Source: an uncultured Prevotella sp.
Lineage (GTDB): Bacteria; Bacteroidota; Bacteroidia; Bacteroidales; Bacteroidaceae
Length of the DNA stretch: 43,973 nt
Assembly: GCA_946415245.1 (NCBI GenBank)
Contig: CAMKRS010000014.1
Span: 1 to 43,973, forward strand
Direction: 5' to 3'
The first letter of the stretch is position 1, and each line of letters opens with the position of its first letter. The position numbers were made by a program, and so were the translations under genes. Positions 21,604 to 30,571 of this stretch are shown one piece after another. Below the pieces are notes generated by a model. It saw nothing but the letters and a program-made list of their open reading frames with translations, was not told the origin of the DNA and searched no databases.

Positions 21604-22746
21604 GTGAAATTCGAAGTACAATATAGCGACCAGGCGAGTGACGCGAGAGCGGGAGTGATCACCACCGATCACGGGCAGATACAGACACCGATCTTCATGC
21701 CTGTGGGTACGGTGGGCAGCGTGAAGGCTGTGCACTTCTCCGAACTCCGCGAACAGGTGAAGGCACAGATCATTCTGGGCAACACCTATCACCTTTACCT
21801 GCGTCCGGGACTGGATATCCTGCGTAAGGCGGGAGGCCTGCACAAGTTCAATACCTGGGACCATCCGATCCTGACGGACTCGGGTGGTTTTCAGGTCTTC
21901 TCGCTGACCAGCATCCGCAAGCTTACCGAGGAAGGTTGTGAGTTCCGCAGCCATATCGACGGTTCGAAACATATCTTCACGCCCGAGAACGTGATGGACA
22001 CCGAACGTGTGATTGGTGCAGACATCATGATGGCACTCGACGAGTGTCCTCCAGGACAGAGCGACTATCAGTATGCCGCTAAGAGTCTGAAACTTACGCA
22101 AGGTTGGTTAGAGCGTTGCGTGAAGCGTTTCAACGAGACAGAGCCCCTGTATGGTTACAACCAGACGTTGTTCCCCATCGTGCAGGGATGTACCTATAAA
22201 GACCTGCGTCAGGAGGCTGCCAAGCATGTCTGCGATGTGTTGAGCAGGCTGAACGACGGTGGTGGTGCCTCTATCGGCGGTCTGGCTGTGGGAGAACCCA
22301 CGGAGGTGATGTACGAGATGATTGAGGTGGTGAACGAGATCCTGCCCAAGGACCGTCCCCGCTATCTGATGGGTGTGGGTACACCCCAGAATATCCTCGA
22401 AGCCATTGAGCGTGGTGTGGATATGTTCGACTGTGTGATGCCCACCCGAAACGGGCGTAATGCGATGCTCTTCACCTATGAGGGCACGATGAACATGCGC
22501 AACAAGAAATGGGAGGATGACTTCTCACCCATCGATCCCGACGGCTGTGAGATAGACCGCATCCACTCGAAGGCTTATCTGCACCATCTGTTTAAGGCGC
22601 AGGAGCTGTTGGCGATGCAGATTGCGAGCATCCATAACCTCGCCTTCTATCTGCGACTGGTGACCGATGCCCGTCAGCACATCCTGGATGGCGATTTTGT
22701 GCAGTGGAAACGCTCAGTTATTAATCAATTAGGACAAAGGCGATGA
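21604..22746 (+). CDS. tgt: Queuine tRNA-ribosyltransferase
   Basis: Tgt exchanges guanine-34 for the queuosine precursor in tRNAs with GUN anticodons. The 380-residue TIM-barrel protein shows FMPVGTVGSVKAV, LTDSGGFQVFSL, ALDECPPGQSD, GGLAVGEP and MFDCVMPTRNGRN, including the catalytic aspartates. Start is GTG. The C-terminal zinc site is unusual: where most bacteria have CxCxxC, this protein has DGCEIDRIHS with one cysteine. The downstream His (IASIHNLAFYL) is kept. My recollection is that Bacteroidales relatives also lack these cysteines. The stop overlaps the next start by ATGA, implying coupling. Confidence 0.95.
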   Translation: MKFEVQYSDQASDARAGVITTDHGQIQTPIFMPVGTVGSVKAVHFSELREQVKAQIILGNTYHLYLRPGLDILRKAGGLHKFNTWDHPILTDSGGFQVFSLTSIRKLTEEGCEFRSHIDGSKHIFTPENVMDTERVIGADIMMALDECPPGQSDYQYAAKSLKLTQGWLERCVKRFNETEPLYGYNQTLFPIVQGCTYKDLRQEAAKHVCDVLSRLNDGGGASIGGLAVGEPTEVMYEMIEVVNEILPKDRPRYLMGVGTPQNILEAIERGVDMFDCVMPTRNGRNAMLFTYEGTMNMRNKKWEDDFSPIDPDGCEIDRIHSKAYLHHLFKAQELLAMQIASIHNLAFYLRLVTDARQHILDGDFVQWKRSVINQLGQRR

Positions 22747-23981
22747 ATTTGAATTATACAGAACGCGATTTCAGCAAGATCAGGCTTCACCGGAAGCGTT
22801 ATCGCCGACAGAGGGCGATCGCACGCGGATGGAAGAAGCTGTGTCACTGGCTCCGCTGGTTGCGCTATCTGAAATACCTGAATCCATTCCGTTATCTGAA
22901 AAGGCTCGACCGCTATATCATCAGCAAATTTATCGGTACGTATATCTACTCGATTGTGCTGATTATCAGTATCGCGATCGTGTTTGACGTGAATGAGAAC
23001 CTGGCGAAGTTCTCTACCTACGGTGCCCCGTTGAAGGCGATTGTCTTCGACTACTACGCCAACTTCGTGCCCTACTTCTCGAACCTGTTCTCGCCGCTGT
23101 TTGTGTTTATTGCCGTCATCTTCTTTACGTCGAAGCTGGCGGGCAATTCCGAGATTATCGCCATGCTGGCAGCGGGTGTGAGTTTCAAGCGGTTGTTGCG
23201 ACCCTATATGATCTCCGCAGCGCTGATTGCTGTGGTGAATCTGGCTCTGGGTGCCTATGTCATTCCCCGAGGAACGGTGATCCGTCAGGATTTCGAAGCG
23301 AAATATAAGAACTCCAAGCGCACCACCTCTGCCGCCAATGTGCAGCTGATGGTGGGACCGGGCATCATCGCCTATATGCAGCAGTATGATAACCGTTCGA
23401 AGACGGCCTTCGGCTTCTCGCTGGATAAGTTTGAGAACAAGAAACTGGTGAGTCATATGACCGCCTCGACGCTGCGCTACGACTCTATCAGCGATACCCG
23501 TTATCACTGGAAGGCGCAGAACTGGAAGATCCGTACGCTGAAGGGTCTAAAAGAAGAGATTACCTCGGGTGCCACACTCGATACGCTGATCATGATGGAA
23601 CCGATGGATCTGGTGTTCTCGAATGGCCAGCAGGAGACGCTCACCTCCCCCGAGCTCAGGCAGTATATCTCGAAGCAGATAGACAGAGGATCGGGAAATG
23701 TGGTGCAGTATGAAGTGGAATACCACAAGCGTATCGCCACCTCGTTTGCCTCGTTTATCCTGACACTCATCGGTGTGAGCCTGTCGAGTAGGAAGCGTAA
23801 GGGCGGTATGGGACTCTATCTGGGTATCGGATTGGCGCTGTCGTTCTCGTATATCCTCTTGCAGACGATCAGTGCCACCTTCGCCATCAATGCGGACACC
23901 CCGCCGATGCTGGCAGCGTGGATACCAAACATATTATATGTATTTATCGCGTACTTCTGCTATAGGCAGGCGCCGAATTAA
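22743..23981 (+). CDS. LptF/LptG family permease
   Basis: The 412-residue inner-membrane protein belongs to the YjgP/YjgQ family, the transmembrane part of the ABC exporter that moves lipopolysaccharide to the outer membrane. After about residue 58 the usual layout follows: LDRYIISKFIGTYIYSIVLI (helix 1), helices near 100, 125 and 155, a periplasmic beta-jellyroll domain (about 175-310) and two C-terminal helices. The first 55 residues are an extra arginine- and tryptophan-rich cytoplasmic segment (RLHRKRYRRQRAIARG, WKKLCHWLRWLRYLKYL). Whether it is the F or G partner is not clear. Start overlaps the tgt stop. Confidence 0.88.
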   Translation: MNLNYTERDFSKIRLHRKRYRRQRAIARGWKKLCHWLRWLRYLKYLNPFRYLKRLDRYIISKFIGTYIYSIVLIISIAIVFDVNENLAKFSTYGAPLKAIVFDYYANFVPYFSNLFSPLFVFIAVIFFTSKLAGNSEIIAMLAAGVSFKRLLRPYMISAALIAVVNLALGAYVIPRGTVIRQDFEAKYKNSKRTTSAANVQLMVGPGIIAYMQQYDNRSKTAFGFSLDKFENKKLVSHMTASTLRYDSISDTRYHWKAQNWKIRTLKGLKEEITSGATLDTLIMMEPMDLVFSNGQQETLTSPELRQYISKQIDRGSGNVVQYEVEYHKRIATSFASFILTLIGVSLSSRKRKGGMGLYLGIGLALSFSYILLQTISATFAINADTPPMLAAWIPNILYVFIAYFCYRQAPN

Positions 23982-23983
23982 AA

Positions 23984-24013
23984 TTGAAGAATTGAATAAT
24001 TGAAGAATTGAAG
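23984..24013 (+). repeat. Four-unit octamer array between lptF/G and the helicase
   Basis: TTGAAGAA, TTGAATAA, TTGAAGAA, TTGAAG: 30 bases, the second unit differing. The last base is the first base of the GTG start codon of the helicase. Confidence 0.8.
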
Positions 24014-25287
24014 TGACATTTGAAGAGACATATTTAGACGACAATATACTCGACGCATTGTATGACATGCATTTCGACGAGATGACTCCGATACAGGAAC
24101 GCTGTATCCCGGAGATCCTCGACGGCTACGACCTCCTTGGTGTGGCCCAGACGGGTACGGGAAAGACGGCTGCCTATCTGCTGCCCATCCTGTCGATGCT
24201 CGACGAGGGCGACTATCCCAAGGATGCCATCAACTGCGTGGTGATGTCGCCTACCCGAGAACTGGCGCAGCAGATTGACCAGGCGATGCAGGGATTCGGC
24301 TATTACCTCGACGGGATATCATCGGTGGCCGTCTATGGCGGAAACGATGGCGGGCGCTACGAACAGGAACTGCGTGGCATGCGTCTGGGCGCTGATATGC
24401 TCATCGCCACACCAGGCCGATTGCTCAGTCATCTGAAAGTGGGCAATCTGGACCTCTCCCGCTGTTCGTTCTTCGTACTCGACGAGGCAGACCGTATGCT
24501 GGATATGGGCTTTATTGATGATATCATGAAGCTGGTGCAGCAGTTGCCCAAGAACTGTCAGCGCATCATGTTCTCAGCCACGATGCCCCCGAAGATCCGC
24601 GAGTTGGCAGTGACGATGCTCCATGATCCTGTGGAGGTGAAGATTGCCGTATCGAAACCCGCGGAGAAGATCCAGCAGAGTGCCTACGTGTGCTACGAGC
24701 CGCAGAAGCTGAAGATCATCAACCATATCTTCAAGGCAGGCGATCTGCAGCGTGTGATCATCTTCTCGGGAAAGAAAGATAAGGTGAAGGAGATTGCCCG
24801 TAGTCTGAAATCGATGCATATCAACTGCGGACAGATGCACAGCGATCTCTCGCAGCAGGAGCGTGATGAGGTGATGTACCGTTTCAAGGCCGGACAGGTG
24901 GATGTGCTCGTGGCAACGGATATCGTGGCGCGTGGCATCGACATCGATGATATCCTGACGGTGATCAACTACGACGTACCCCACGATGCTGAGGACTATG
25001 TGCACCGTATCGGACGTACAGCCCGTGCGGATCGTGACGGAACAGCCATCACCTTCATCAGCGATACAGATATCTATAAGTTCCAGCAGATAGAGCATTT
25101 CCTCGGAAAGGAAGTGGAGAAACGCCCCCTGCCTGAGGGTATCGGCGAGGGACCGGAATATACCAAGCGTGAGAAGAAACGTAGTAATACGCGAAGGCAT
25201 GGGCGTTGGAACAGCAAGGGCAATGGCAGCAAGAACCAGCGCAAGCGCCCTAACAAGAATAAGAACAAAAATAATAATCATCAATAA
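24013..25287 (+). CDS. DEAD-box RNA helicase
   Basis: The 424-residue enzyme unwinds RNA duplexes with ATP, typically in ribosome assembly or RNA decay. It shows the Q motif (FDEMTPIQERCIP), AQTGTGKT, PTRELAQQ, TPGR, DEAD, SAT in MFSATMP, and HRIGRTAR in the second RecA domain. A basic tail of about 45 residues (KREKKRSNTRRHGRWNSKGN onward, ending NKNKNKNNNHQ) follows, as in RhlE/DeaD-like proteins. The start is GTG, formed at the edge of the octamer array. The nearest named type is RhlE, but this cannot be fixed from sequence alone. Confidence 0.93.
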   Translation: MTFEETYLDDNILDALYDMHFDEMTPIQERCIPEILDGYDLLGVAQTGTGKTAAYLLPILSMLDEGDYPKDAINCVVMSPTRELAQQIDQAMQGFGYYLDGISSVAVYGGNDGGRYEQELRGMRLGADMLIATPGRLLSHLKVGNLDLSRCSFFVLDEADRMLDMGFIDDIMKLVQQLPKNCQRIMFSATMPPKIRELAVTMLHDPVEVKIAVSKPAEKIQQSAYVCYEPQKLKIINHIFKAGDLQRVIIFSGKKDKVKEIARSLKSMHINCGQMHSDLSQQERDEVMYRFKAGQVDVLVATDIVARGIDIDDILTVINYDVPHDAEDYVHRIGRTARADRDGTAITFISDTDIYKFQQIEHFLGKEVEKRPLPEGIGEGPEYTKREKKRSNTRRHGRWNSKGNGSKNQRKRPNKNKNKNNNHQ

Positions 25288-25295
25288 TAACAAAT

Positions 25296-25331
25296 GGCGG
25301 AGCAGGCCTCGTTTGTAACTGAGGCACCGCC
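25296..25331 (+). terminator. Hairpin between the helicase and thrA
   Basis: GGCGG..GCCTC (25296-25310) pairs with GAGGC.CCGCC (25321-25331) around a 10-base loop. No T-run follows, so it may be a weak terminator or part of the thrA leader. No TAnnTTTG motif was found before thrA. Confidence 0.5.
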
Positions 25332-25351
25332 GAAATTAAAAACATAGGAAT

Positions 25352-27814
25352 ATGAAAGTATTAAAGTTTGGCGGAACGTCCGTAGGTTCCGTAAAGAGCA
25401 TTTTAAGCTTGAAGAAAATTGTGGAGGCAGAGGCTCGGACGCAACCTGTCGTAGTAGTGGTCAGCGCTTTGAACGGCATCACCGATAAGTTGATTGCCGC
25501 GTCGCAAATGGCTAAGAACGGTGACGAGCATTATCGCGAGGAATTCGACGCGATGGTAACACGCCACCACCAGATGATCGACACGATCATCACCGACGAC
25601 AAGAAGCGCGTGGACCTGTTCAACAACGTAGACCAGCTCTTCGATCAGTTGAAGAGTATCTACTATGGTGTGTATCTGATTCACGACCTGTCGAAGAAGA
25701 CCGAGGACACCATCGTGAGTTACGGTGAGCGTCTGAGTTCGCACATCGTGGCAGCGATGTTCAAGAACGGTATCCGTATGAATGCCCGCGACTTTATCCG
25801 CACGGAGAAGAAGATGGGTAAGCATGTGATTGATGCCGAACAGACCACACAGCTGGTGAAGGAGGCCTTCAAGGACATGAACGAGAAGGCTGTGTATGTG
25901 GTGCCTGGTTTCATTGCCAGAGACAGAGATTCGCACGAGACCACAAATCTGGGACGTGGCGGAAGTGACTACACCGCTTCTATCATCGCTGCTGTGCTGA
26001 ATGCCGAAGCACTGGAGATCTGGACCGATGTGGATGGTTTCATGACAGCCGATCCCAAGGTCATCAAGAGTGCCTATACCATTAATGAACTCTCGTACGT
26101 AGAGGCGATGGAGCTTTGTAACTTCGGTGCGAAGGTGATCTACCCGCCGACCATCTATCCCGTCTGCGTAAAGAATATACCTATCAAGGTGAAGAACACC
26201 TTCAACCCCGAGCATCCGGGCACCCTCATCAAGGATAAGATCGAGGACGACAACAAACCCATCAAGGGTATCTCGAGCATCAAGGGCACCTCACTGATCA
26301 CGGTGACGGGTCTCTCGATGGTGGGTGTGATCGGTGTGAACCGTCGAATCTTCACCACCCTTGCCAATAAGGGTATCTCTGTGTTTATGGTGTCACAGGC
26401 ATCTTCTGAGAACTCCACCTCTATCGGTGTGCGCGACGAGGATGCAGAGGCTGCTGCAGAGGTGCTGAATGCTGAGTTTGCCAAGGAGATTGAGACGGGT
26501 GCCATGTTCCCCATGCAGGTGGAGAGTGGTTTGGCCACTATCGCCATCGTGGGTGAGAACATGAAGCAGACACCAGGTATTGCCGGTAAGTTGTTTGGAA
26601 CACTGGGACGCTCGGGTATCTCTGTGATTGCCTGTGCCCAGGGTGCGTCTGAGACGAATATCTCGTTCGTGGTCGATGGCAGGTTCCTGCGTAAGTCGCT
26701 GAACGTGCTGCACGACTCGTTCTTCCTCTCAGAATACAAGGTGCTGAACCTCTTCATCTGTGGTATTGGTACGGTGGGTGGCATGCTCTTGGAGCAGATC
26801 CGCACGCAGCAGCAATATCTGATGCAGACCAAGCGTCTGAAACTGAATGTGGTGGGTATCTCAGATGTCGACAATTTTGTATTAGACCGAGATGGCATCG
26901 ACCTCGACAACTACGAGAAGATCCTGCGTGCCGGCTTCCCTGCCAATACGGAGCATATGCGCGATGAGATCGTAAAGATGAATATCTTTAACTCGGTGTT
27001 CGTCGACTGTACCGCCAGCCGTCAGATAGCACAGCTCTATCAGACATTCCTGGAGCATAATATCTCGGTGGTGGCTGCGAATAAGATTGCCGCTTCGAGC
27101 GATTATGACAGTTATCTCAAGCTGCGCCAGACAGCCCGCGATCGTGGTGTATGGTTCCGCTATGAGACCAACGTAGGTGCTGGTCTGCCGATTATTGGAA
27201 CGATCAACGACCTGTGTAACTCAGGTGATAAGATCTTGAAAATCGAGGCAATTCTGAGCGGTACGCTGAACTTCATCTTCAACGAGATTGCTGCTGATGT
27301 GCCCTTCTCAGAGACCGTCCGCAGAGCCAAGGAGCAGCGTTACTCTGAGCCCGATCCACGTATCGACCTCAGTGGTACTGATGTCATCCGTAAGCTGGTA
27401 ATCCTTACCCGTGAGGCTGGTTATAAGGTGGAACAGGATGATGTCGAGAAGCATCTCTTTGTGCCCGACAGTTATTTCGAGGGTTCAATAGAGGATTTCT
27501 GGGCTAAATTGCCTGAATTGGATGCCGACTTCGAGGCCCGTCGCAAGGTGCTCGAGGCTGAGAACAAGCGTTGGCGTTTTGTGGCTACGATGGAGGCCGA
27601 CGAGCAGAACCCGTCATCCTTCAAGACCAGCGTTGCTCTGAAAGAGGTGCCTTATGGTCATCCCTTCTACGGTCTCGAAGGCTCGAACAATATCGTGCTC
27701 CTGACTACCGAGCGTTATAAGGAGTATCCTATGCTGATTCAGGGTTATGGTGCTGGTGCTGCTGTGACCGCTGCGGGAGTTTTCGCAAATATTATGTCTA
27801 TCGCAAATATTTAA
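25352..27814 (+). CDS. thrA: Bifunctional aspartokinase/homoserine dehydrogenase
   Basis: The 820-residue protein catalyses the first and third steps of threonine and methionine synthesis. Residues 1 to about 290 are the aspartokinase (KFGGTSVGS at 5-13, VVVVSALNGITD, GRGGSDYTASI). Two ACT-type regulatory segments follow (about 305-460: TSLITVTGLSMVGV, IAIVGENMKQTPGI). From about 465 comes homoserine dehydrogenase (FICGIGTVGGMLLEQI for NADP binding, ANKIAASS, GAGLPIIGTINDL). Length is standard for ThrA/MetL fusions. It leads the threonine operon with the ApgM-like gene and thrC. Feedback control by threonine is expected from the ACT region. Confidence 0.96.
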   Translation: MKVLKFGGTSVGSVKSILSLKKIVEAEARTQPVVVVVSALNGITDKLIAASQMAKNGDEHYREEFDAMVTRHHQMIDTIITDDKKRVDLFNNVDQLFDQLKSIYYGVYLIHDLSKKTEDTIVSYGERLSSHIVAAMFKNGIRMNARDFIRTEKKMGKHVIDAEQTTQLVKEAFKDMNEKAVYVVPGFIARDRDSHETTNLGRGGSDYTASIIAAVLNAEALEIWTDVDGFMTADPKVIKSAYTINELSYVEAMELCNFGAKVIYPPTIYPVCVKNIPIKVKNTFNPEHPGTLIKDKIEDDNKPIKGISSIKGTSLITVTGLSMVGVIGVNRRIFTTLANKGISVFMVSQASSENSTSIGVRDEDAEAAAEVLNAEFAKEIETGAMFPMQVESGLATIAIVGENMKQTPGIAGKLFGTLGRSGISVIACAQGASETNISFVVDGRFLRKSLNVLHDSFFLSEYKVLNLFICGIGTVGGMLLEQIRTQQQYLMQTKRLKLNVVGISDVDNFVLDRDGIDLDNYEKILRAGFPANTEHMRDEIVKMNIFNSVFVDCTASRQIAQLYQTFLEHNISVVAANKIAASSDYDSYLKLRQTARDRGVWFRYETNVGAGLPIIGTINDLCNSGDKILKIEAILSGTLNFIFNEIAADVPFSETVRRAKEQRYSEPDPRIDLSGTDVIRKLVILTREAGYKVEQDDVEKHLFVPDSYFEGSIEDFWAKLPELDADFEARRKVLEAENKRWRFVATMEADEQNPSSFKTSVALKEVPYGHPFYGLEGSNNIVLLTTERYKEYPMLIQGYGAGAAVTAAGVFANIMSIANI

Positions 27815-27826
27815 AGCATCGTACTT

Positions 27827-27878
27827 AACGGACGATCACGGACTCATCAAAGAAGTCCGAGTCAGTCCGTAATGTCCG
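27827..27878 (+). promoter_or_regulatory. Hairpin with CGGAC repeats between thrA and the kinase gene
   Basis: Two CGGAC(T) units (27829-27833, 27839-27844) face three (A)GTCCG units (27854-27859, 27864-27869, 27874-27878) at 10-11 base spacing, allowing alternative stems. It may stabilise or separate operon segments. There is no T-run. Confidence 0.5.
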
Positions 27879-27896
27879 CTGCAAATTAATAATAAT

Positions 27897-29168
27897 ATGA
27901 AGCATATTATAATTTTAGGCGACGGTATGGCTGATCTCCCCGTTAAGCGATTGGGAGACAAGACCTTGCTGCAATGCGCCAACAAGCCCATGATGGACCG
28001 TCTGGCTCGTGAAGGTCGCTGCGGACGTCTGATCACTGTGCCTGAGGGTTTTCCCCCGGGTTCGGAAGTGGCCAATACCGCTATCCTCGGCTACGATCTG
28101 AATCGTGTGTATGAAGGTCGCGGACCCTTGGAGGCTGCGTCGATAGGCTACGAGATGGCTGATGACGATCTGGCTTTGCGCTGTAACATCATCACGCTGG
28201 AAAACGGGGTAATCGTTACCCATAACGGTGGTAATCTGGAAACGGAGGATGCCCGTGTGCTGATCAGTTATCTGAACGAGCAGCTGGCAGCGCCCATCAA
28301 CGAGCGTTACGGTTTTGAGCGCGTGAAGTTTATCACAGGTATTCAATACCGTCATCTGCTGGTCATCAAGGGCGGTAACAAACACATCGTCTGTGCCCCA
28401 CCCCACGATCATCCTAATCAGGAGTGGTATCCGCTGTTGGTAAAGGCCGAATCGCGGAATGCCGTACATCATGCCGGTTCTATCCGTCTTTCTCCTGAGG
28501 AGACAGCCGATCTGTTAAATGAACTCATTTTGAAATCGCAGGAGCTGCTCGCCAAGCATCCGTTTAATATCGAGCGTGCTAAGCGTGGAGAGCGTCAGGC
28601 GAATAGCATCTGGCCTTGGAGTGGTGGTTATCGTCCGTCGATGGAAACGTTGATGAGACGTTATCCTCAAGTGAAGTCGGGTTCTGTGATCTCTGCTGTG
28701 GATCTGATCCGAGGCATCGGTCACTATGCAGGCTTGAAGATCATCCGTGTGAAGGGTGCTACGGGTCTGGCTGACACCAATTACGAAGGTAAGGCTGAGG
28801 CAGCCATCAGAGCTCTCGAACGCGATGACTTTGTGTTTGTGCATGTGGAGGCGAGCGATGAGGCCGGACATGATGGCGATCTGGAACTGAAGATGAAGAC
28901 CATCGAGTATCTCGACCAGCGACTGATTGCTCCTATCTATAATGAGGTATGTAAGTGGAAAGAGCCTGTTTGTATTGCTGTGTTGCCCGATCATCTCACA
29001 CCTGTAGAGATGCGTATCCACGTGGGACAGGCAGTGCCCTTCCTTATCTGGCATCGTGGCATCAAGCCCGATGATGTGCAGCAGTACGACGAGGTATCGT
29101 GTGTCAATGGTTCCTACGGTCTCCTGCGTCACAGCCAGTTTATGGACACACTGATGAATATTAAGTGA
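27897..29168 (+). CDS. ApgM-like enzyme, probable homoserine kinase
   Basis: The 423-residue protein belongs to the archaeal-type cofactor-independent phosphoglycerate mutase family of the alkaline phosphatase superfamily. MKHIIILGDGMADLP gives the first metal Asp, GSEVANTAILGYDL holds the catalytic-serine region, and VHVEASDEAGHDGD and LPDHLTPVEMR provide the other metal ligands. Its position between thrA and thrC, with no GHMP-type thrB, fits the subfamily proposed to serve as homoserine kinase in Bacteroidales. That substrate is inferred from context; glycolytic mutase activity is the alternative. Confidence 0.88.
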   Translation: MKHIIILGDGMADLPVKRLGDKTLLQCANKPMMDRLAREGRCGRLITVPEGFPPGSEVANTAILGYDLNRVYEGRGPLEAASIGYEMADDDLALRCNIITLENGVIVTHNGGNLETEDARVLISYLNEQLAAPINERYGFERVKFITGIQYRHLLVIKGGNKHIVCAPPHDHPNQEWYPLLVKAESRNAVHHAGSIRLSPEETADLLNELILKSQELLAKHPFNIERAKRGERQANSIWPWSGGYRPSMETLMRRYPQVKSGSVISAVDLIRGIGHYAGLKIIRVKGATGLADTNYEGKAEAAIRALERDDFVFVHVEASDEAGHDGDLELKMKTIEYLDQRLIAPIYNEVCKWKEPVCIAVLPDHLTPVEMRIHVGQAVPFLIWHRGIKPDDVQQYDEVSCVNGSYGLLRHSQFMDTLMNIK

Positions 29169-29192
29169 ATAGTGATTAGTGAATAGTGAATA
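29165..29192 (+). repeat. Four-unit heptamer array between the kinase gene and thrC
   Basis: GTGAATA, GTGATTA, GTGAATA, GTGAATA: 28 bases, the second unit differing. It supplies the TGA stop of the kinase gene; a degenerate fifth unit leads to the thrC ATG. Confidence 0.85.
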
Positions 29193-29198
29193 GTTATT

Positions 29199-30533
29199 AT
29201 GAATTACTATAGTACTAACGGAAAAGCCCCCATCGCCGACCTGCAGAAGGCCGTCGTAAAAGGCTTGGCAGAAGACCGCGGTCTTTATATGCCAGAAGAA
29301 ATCAAGATACTGCCGAAGGTGTTCTTCGAGAATATCCACGAGATGACCTTCCAGCAGATTGCTTATAATGTGGCGAGTGCCTTCTTTGGCGAGGATGTCG
29401 ACCAAGATGCCTTGCAGGATATCGTCTACGACACACTGTCGTTTGATTGTCCTGTGGTGAAGGTCAAGGATAATATCTACGCCCTTGAACTCTTTCATAG
29501 CCCTACCCTCGCCTTTAAGGATGTGGGTGCGCGCTTCATGGCACGATTGCTGAGATACTTCACTCAGAGTAATCAGAATACTCAGAGTAATCTGATCAAT
29601 GTGCTGGTGGCCACCTCTGGTGATACGGGCTCTGCTGTGGCTAATGGCTTTCTCGGAGTGGATGGCATCCACGTGTATGTGCTCTATCCCAAGGGCAAAG
29701 TGAGCCCCATTCAAGAGTGTCAGTTTACTACCCTAGGCAAGAACATCACCGCCATCGAAGTAGATGGTGTCTTCGACGATTGTCAGGCGCTGGTAAAATC
29801 GGCCTTTATGGACGAGGAACTCAATCAGCACATGAAGCTCACGTCTGCTAACAGCATCAACGTGGCCCGCTTCCTGCCGCAGGCATTCTACTATTTCAAT
29901 GCCTATGCGCGTATGAAGGCGCTGGGTAAGGCTGATAATTTTGTGATATGTGTGCCTTCAGGTAATTTCGGCAATATCTGTTCTGCGCTCTTTGGTCATG
30001 CGATGGGTCTGCCTGTCAAACGATTCATTGCTGCCAACAATGCGAATGATATCGTTTACAAGTATCTGCAGACGGGTAAGTATGAACCCAAGGCCAGCGT
30101 ACAGACATTAGCCAATGCAATGGATGTGGGCGATCCCTCTAACTTCGCCCGTATCATCAATCTTTATAGTCAGAATAACAAGCTGACTCCCGAGGCTACG
30201 CATCACCGCATTACCAACCTCATCAGTGGTGCTACTTATAGCGATGCTCAGATCCGTGAGATCATGCGTCAGTGCTATCAGGAGACGGGTTATATCCTCG
30301 ATCCTCACGGTGCTACGGGTTATCAGGCACTTGTCGACAGTTTGCAGCCAGGAGAGATCGGTGTATTCTGCGAGACTGCTCATCCTGCGAAGTTTAAGGA
30401 GAAGGTTGATGACATCCTCGGCATCGATGTCGAGATACCCGATCGTCTCGCAGCTTTCATGAAGGGCGAGAAACAGAGTGTTCCGATGACGAAGAATTTC
30501 GAAGACTTCAAGAAATACCTGATGCAGCAGTAA
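29199..30533 (+). CDS. thrC: Threonine synthase
   Basis: ThrC converts O-phosphohomoserine to threonine using pyridoxal phosphate. The 444-residue protein starts MNYYSTNGKAPIADLQKAVV, typical of the family. It has the cofactor lysine in FHSPTLAFKDVGARF (about residue 108), the phosphate-binding VATSGDTGSAVANGF, and NVARFLPQAFYY. It belongs to the longer, SAM-insensitive class found in E. coli and yeast. It ends the threonine operon and is followed by a strong terminator. Confidence 0.96.
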   Translation: MNYYSTNGKAPIADLQKAVVKGLAEDRGLYMPEEIKILPKVFFENIHEMTFQQIAYNVASAFFGEDVDQDALQDIVYDTLSFDCPVVKVKDNIYALELFHSPTLAFKDVGARFMARLLRYFTQSNQNTQSNLINVLVATSGDTGSAVANGFLGVDGIHVYVLYPKGKVSPIQECQFTTLGKNITAIEVDGVFDDCQALVKSAFMDEELNQHMKLTSANSINVARFLPQAFYYFNAYARMKALGKADNFVICVPSGNFGNICSALFGHAMGLPVKRFIAANNANDIVYKYLQTGKYEPKASVQTLANAMDVGDPSNFARIINLYSQNNKLTPEATHHRITNLISGATYSDAQIREIMRQCYQETGYILDPHGATGYQALVDSLQPGEIGVFCETAHPAKFKEKVDDILGIDVEIPDRLAAFMKGEKQSVPMTKNFEDFKKYLMQQ

Positions 30534-30542
30534 GATAACAGC

Positions 30543-30566
30543 AATCCCCGCCAATGAGCGGGGATT
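30543..30566. terminator. Terminator of the threonine operon
   Basis: AATCCCCGC and GCGGGGATT form a perfect 9-bp stem with a 6-base loop, followed by GTTATTT. It lies between two converging genes and may serve both. Confidence 0.85.
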
Positions 30567-30571
30567 GTTAT

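Noticed and set aside
20632..22101. 489-codon minus-strand frame across lon and tgt
   Set aside because: It crosses two intact core genes antisense; open only because of codon bias.
25296..25351. Threonine attenuator leader peptide before thrA
   Set aside because: No short frame rich in Thr/Ile codons and no T-run after the hairpin.
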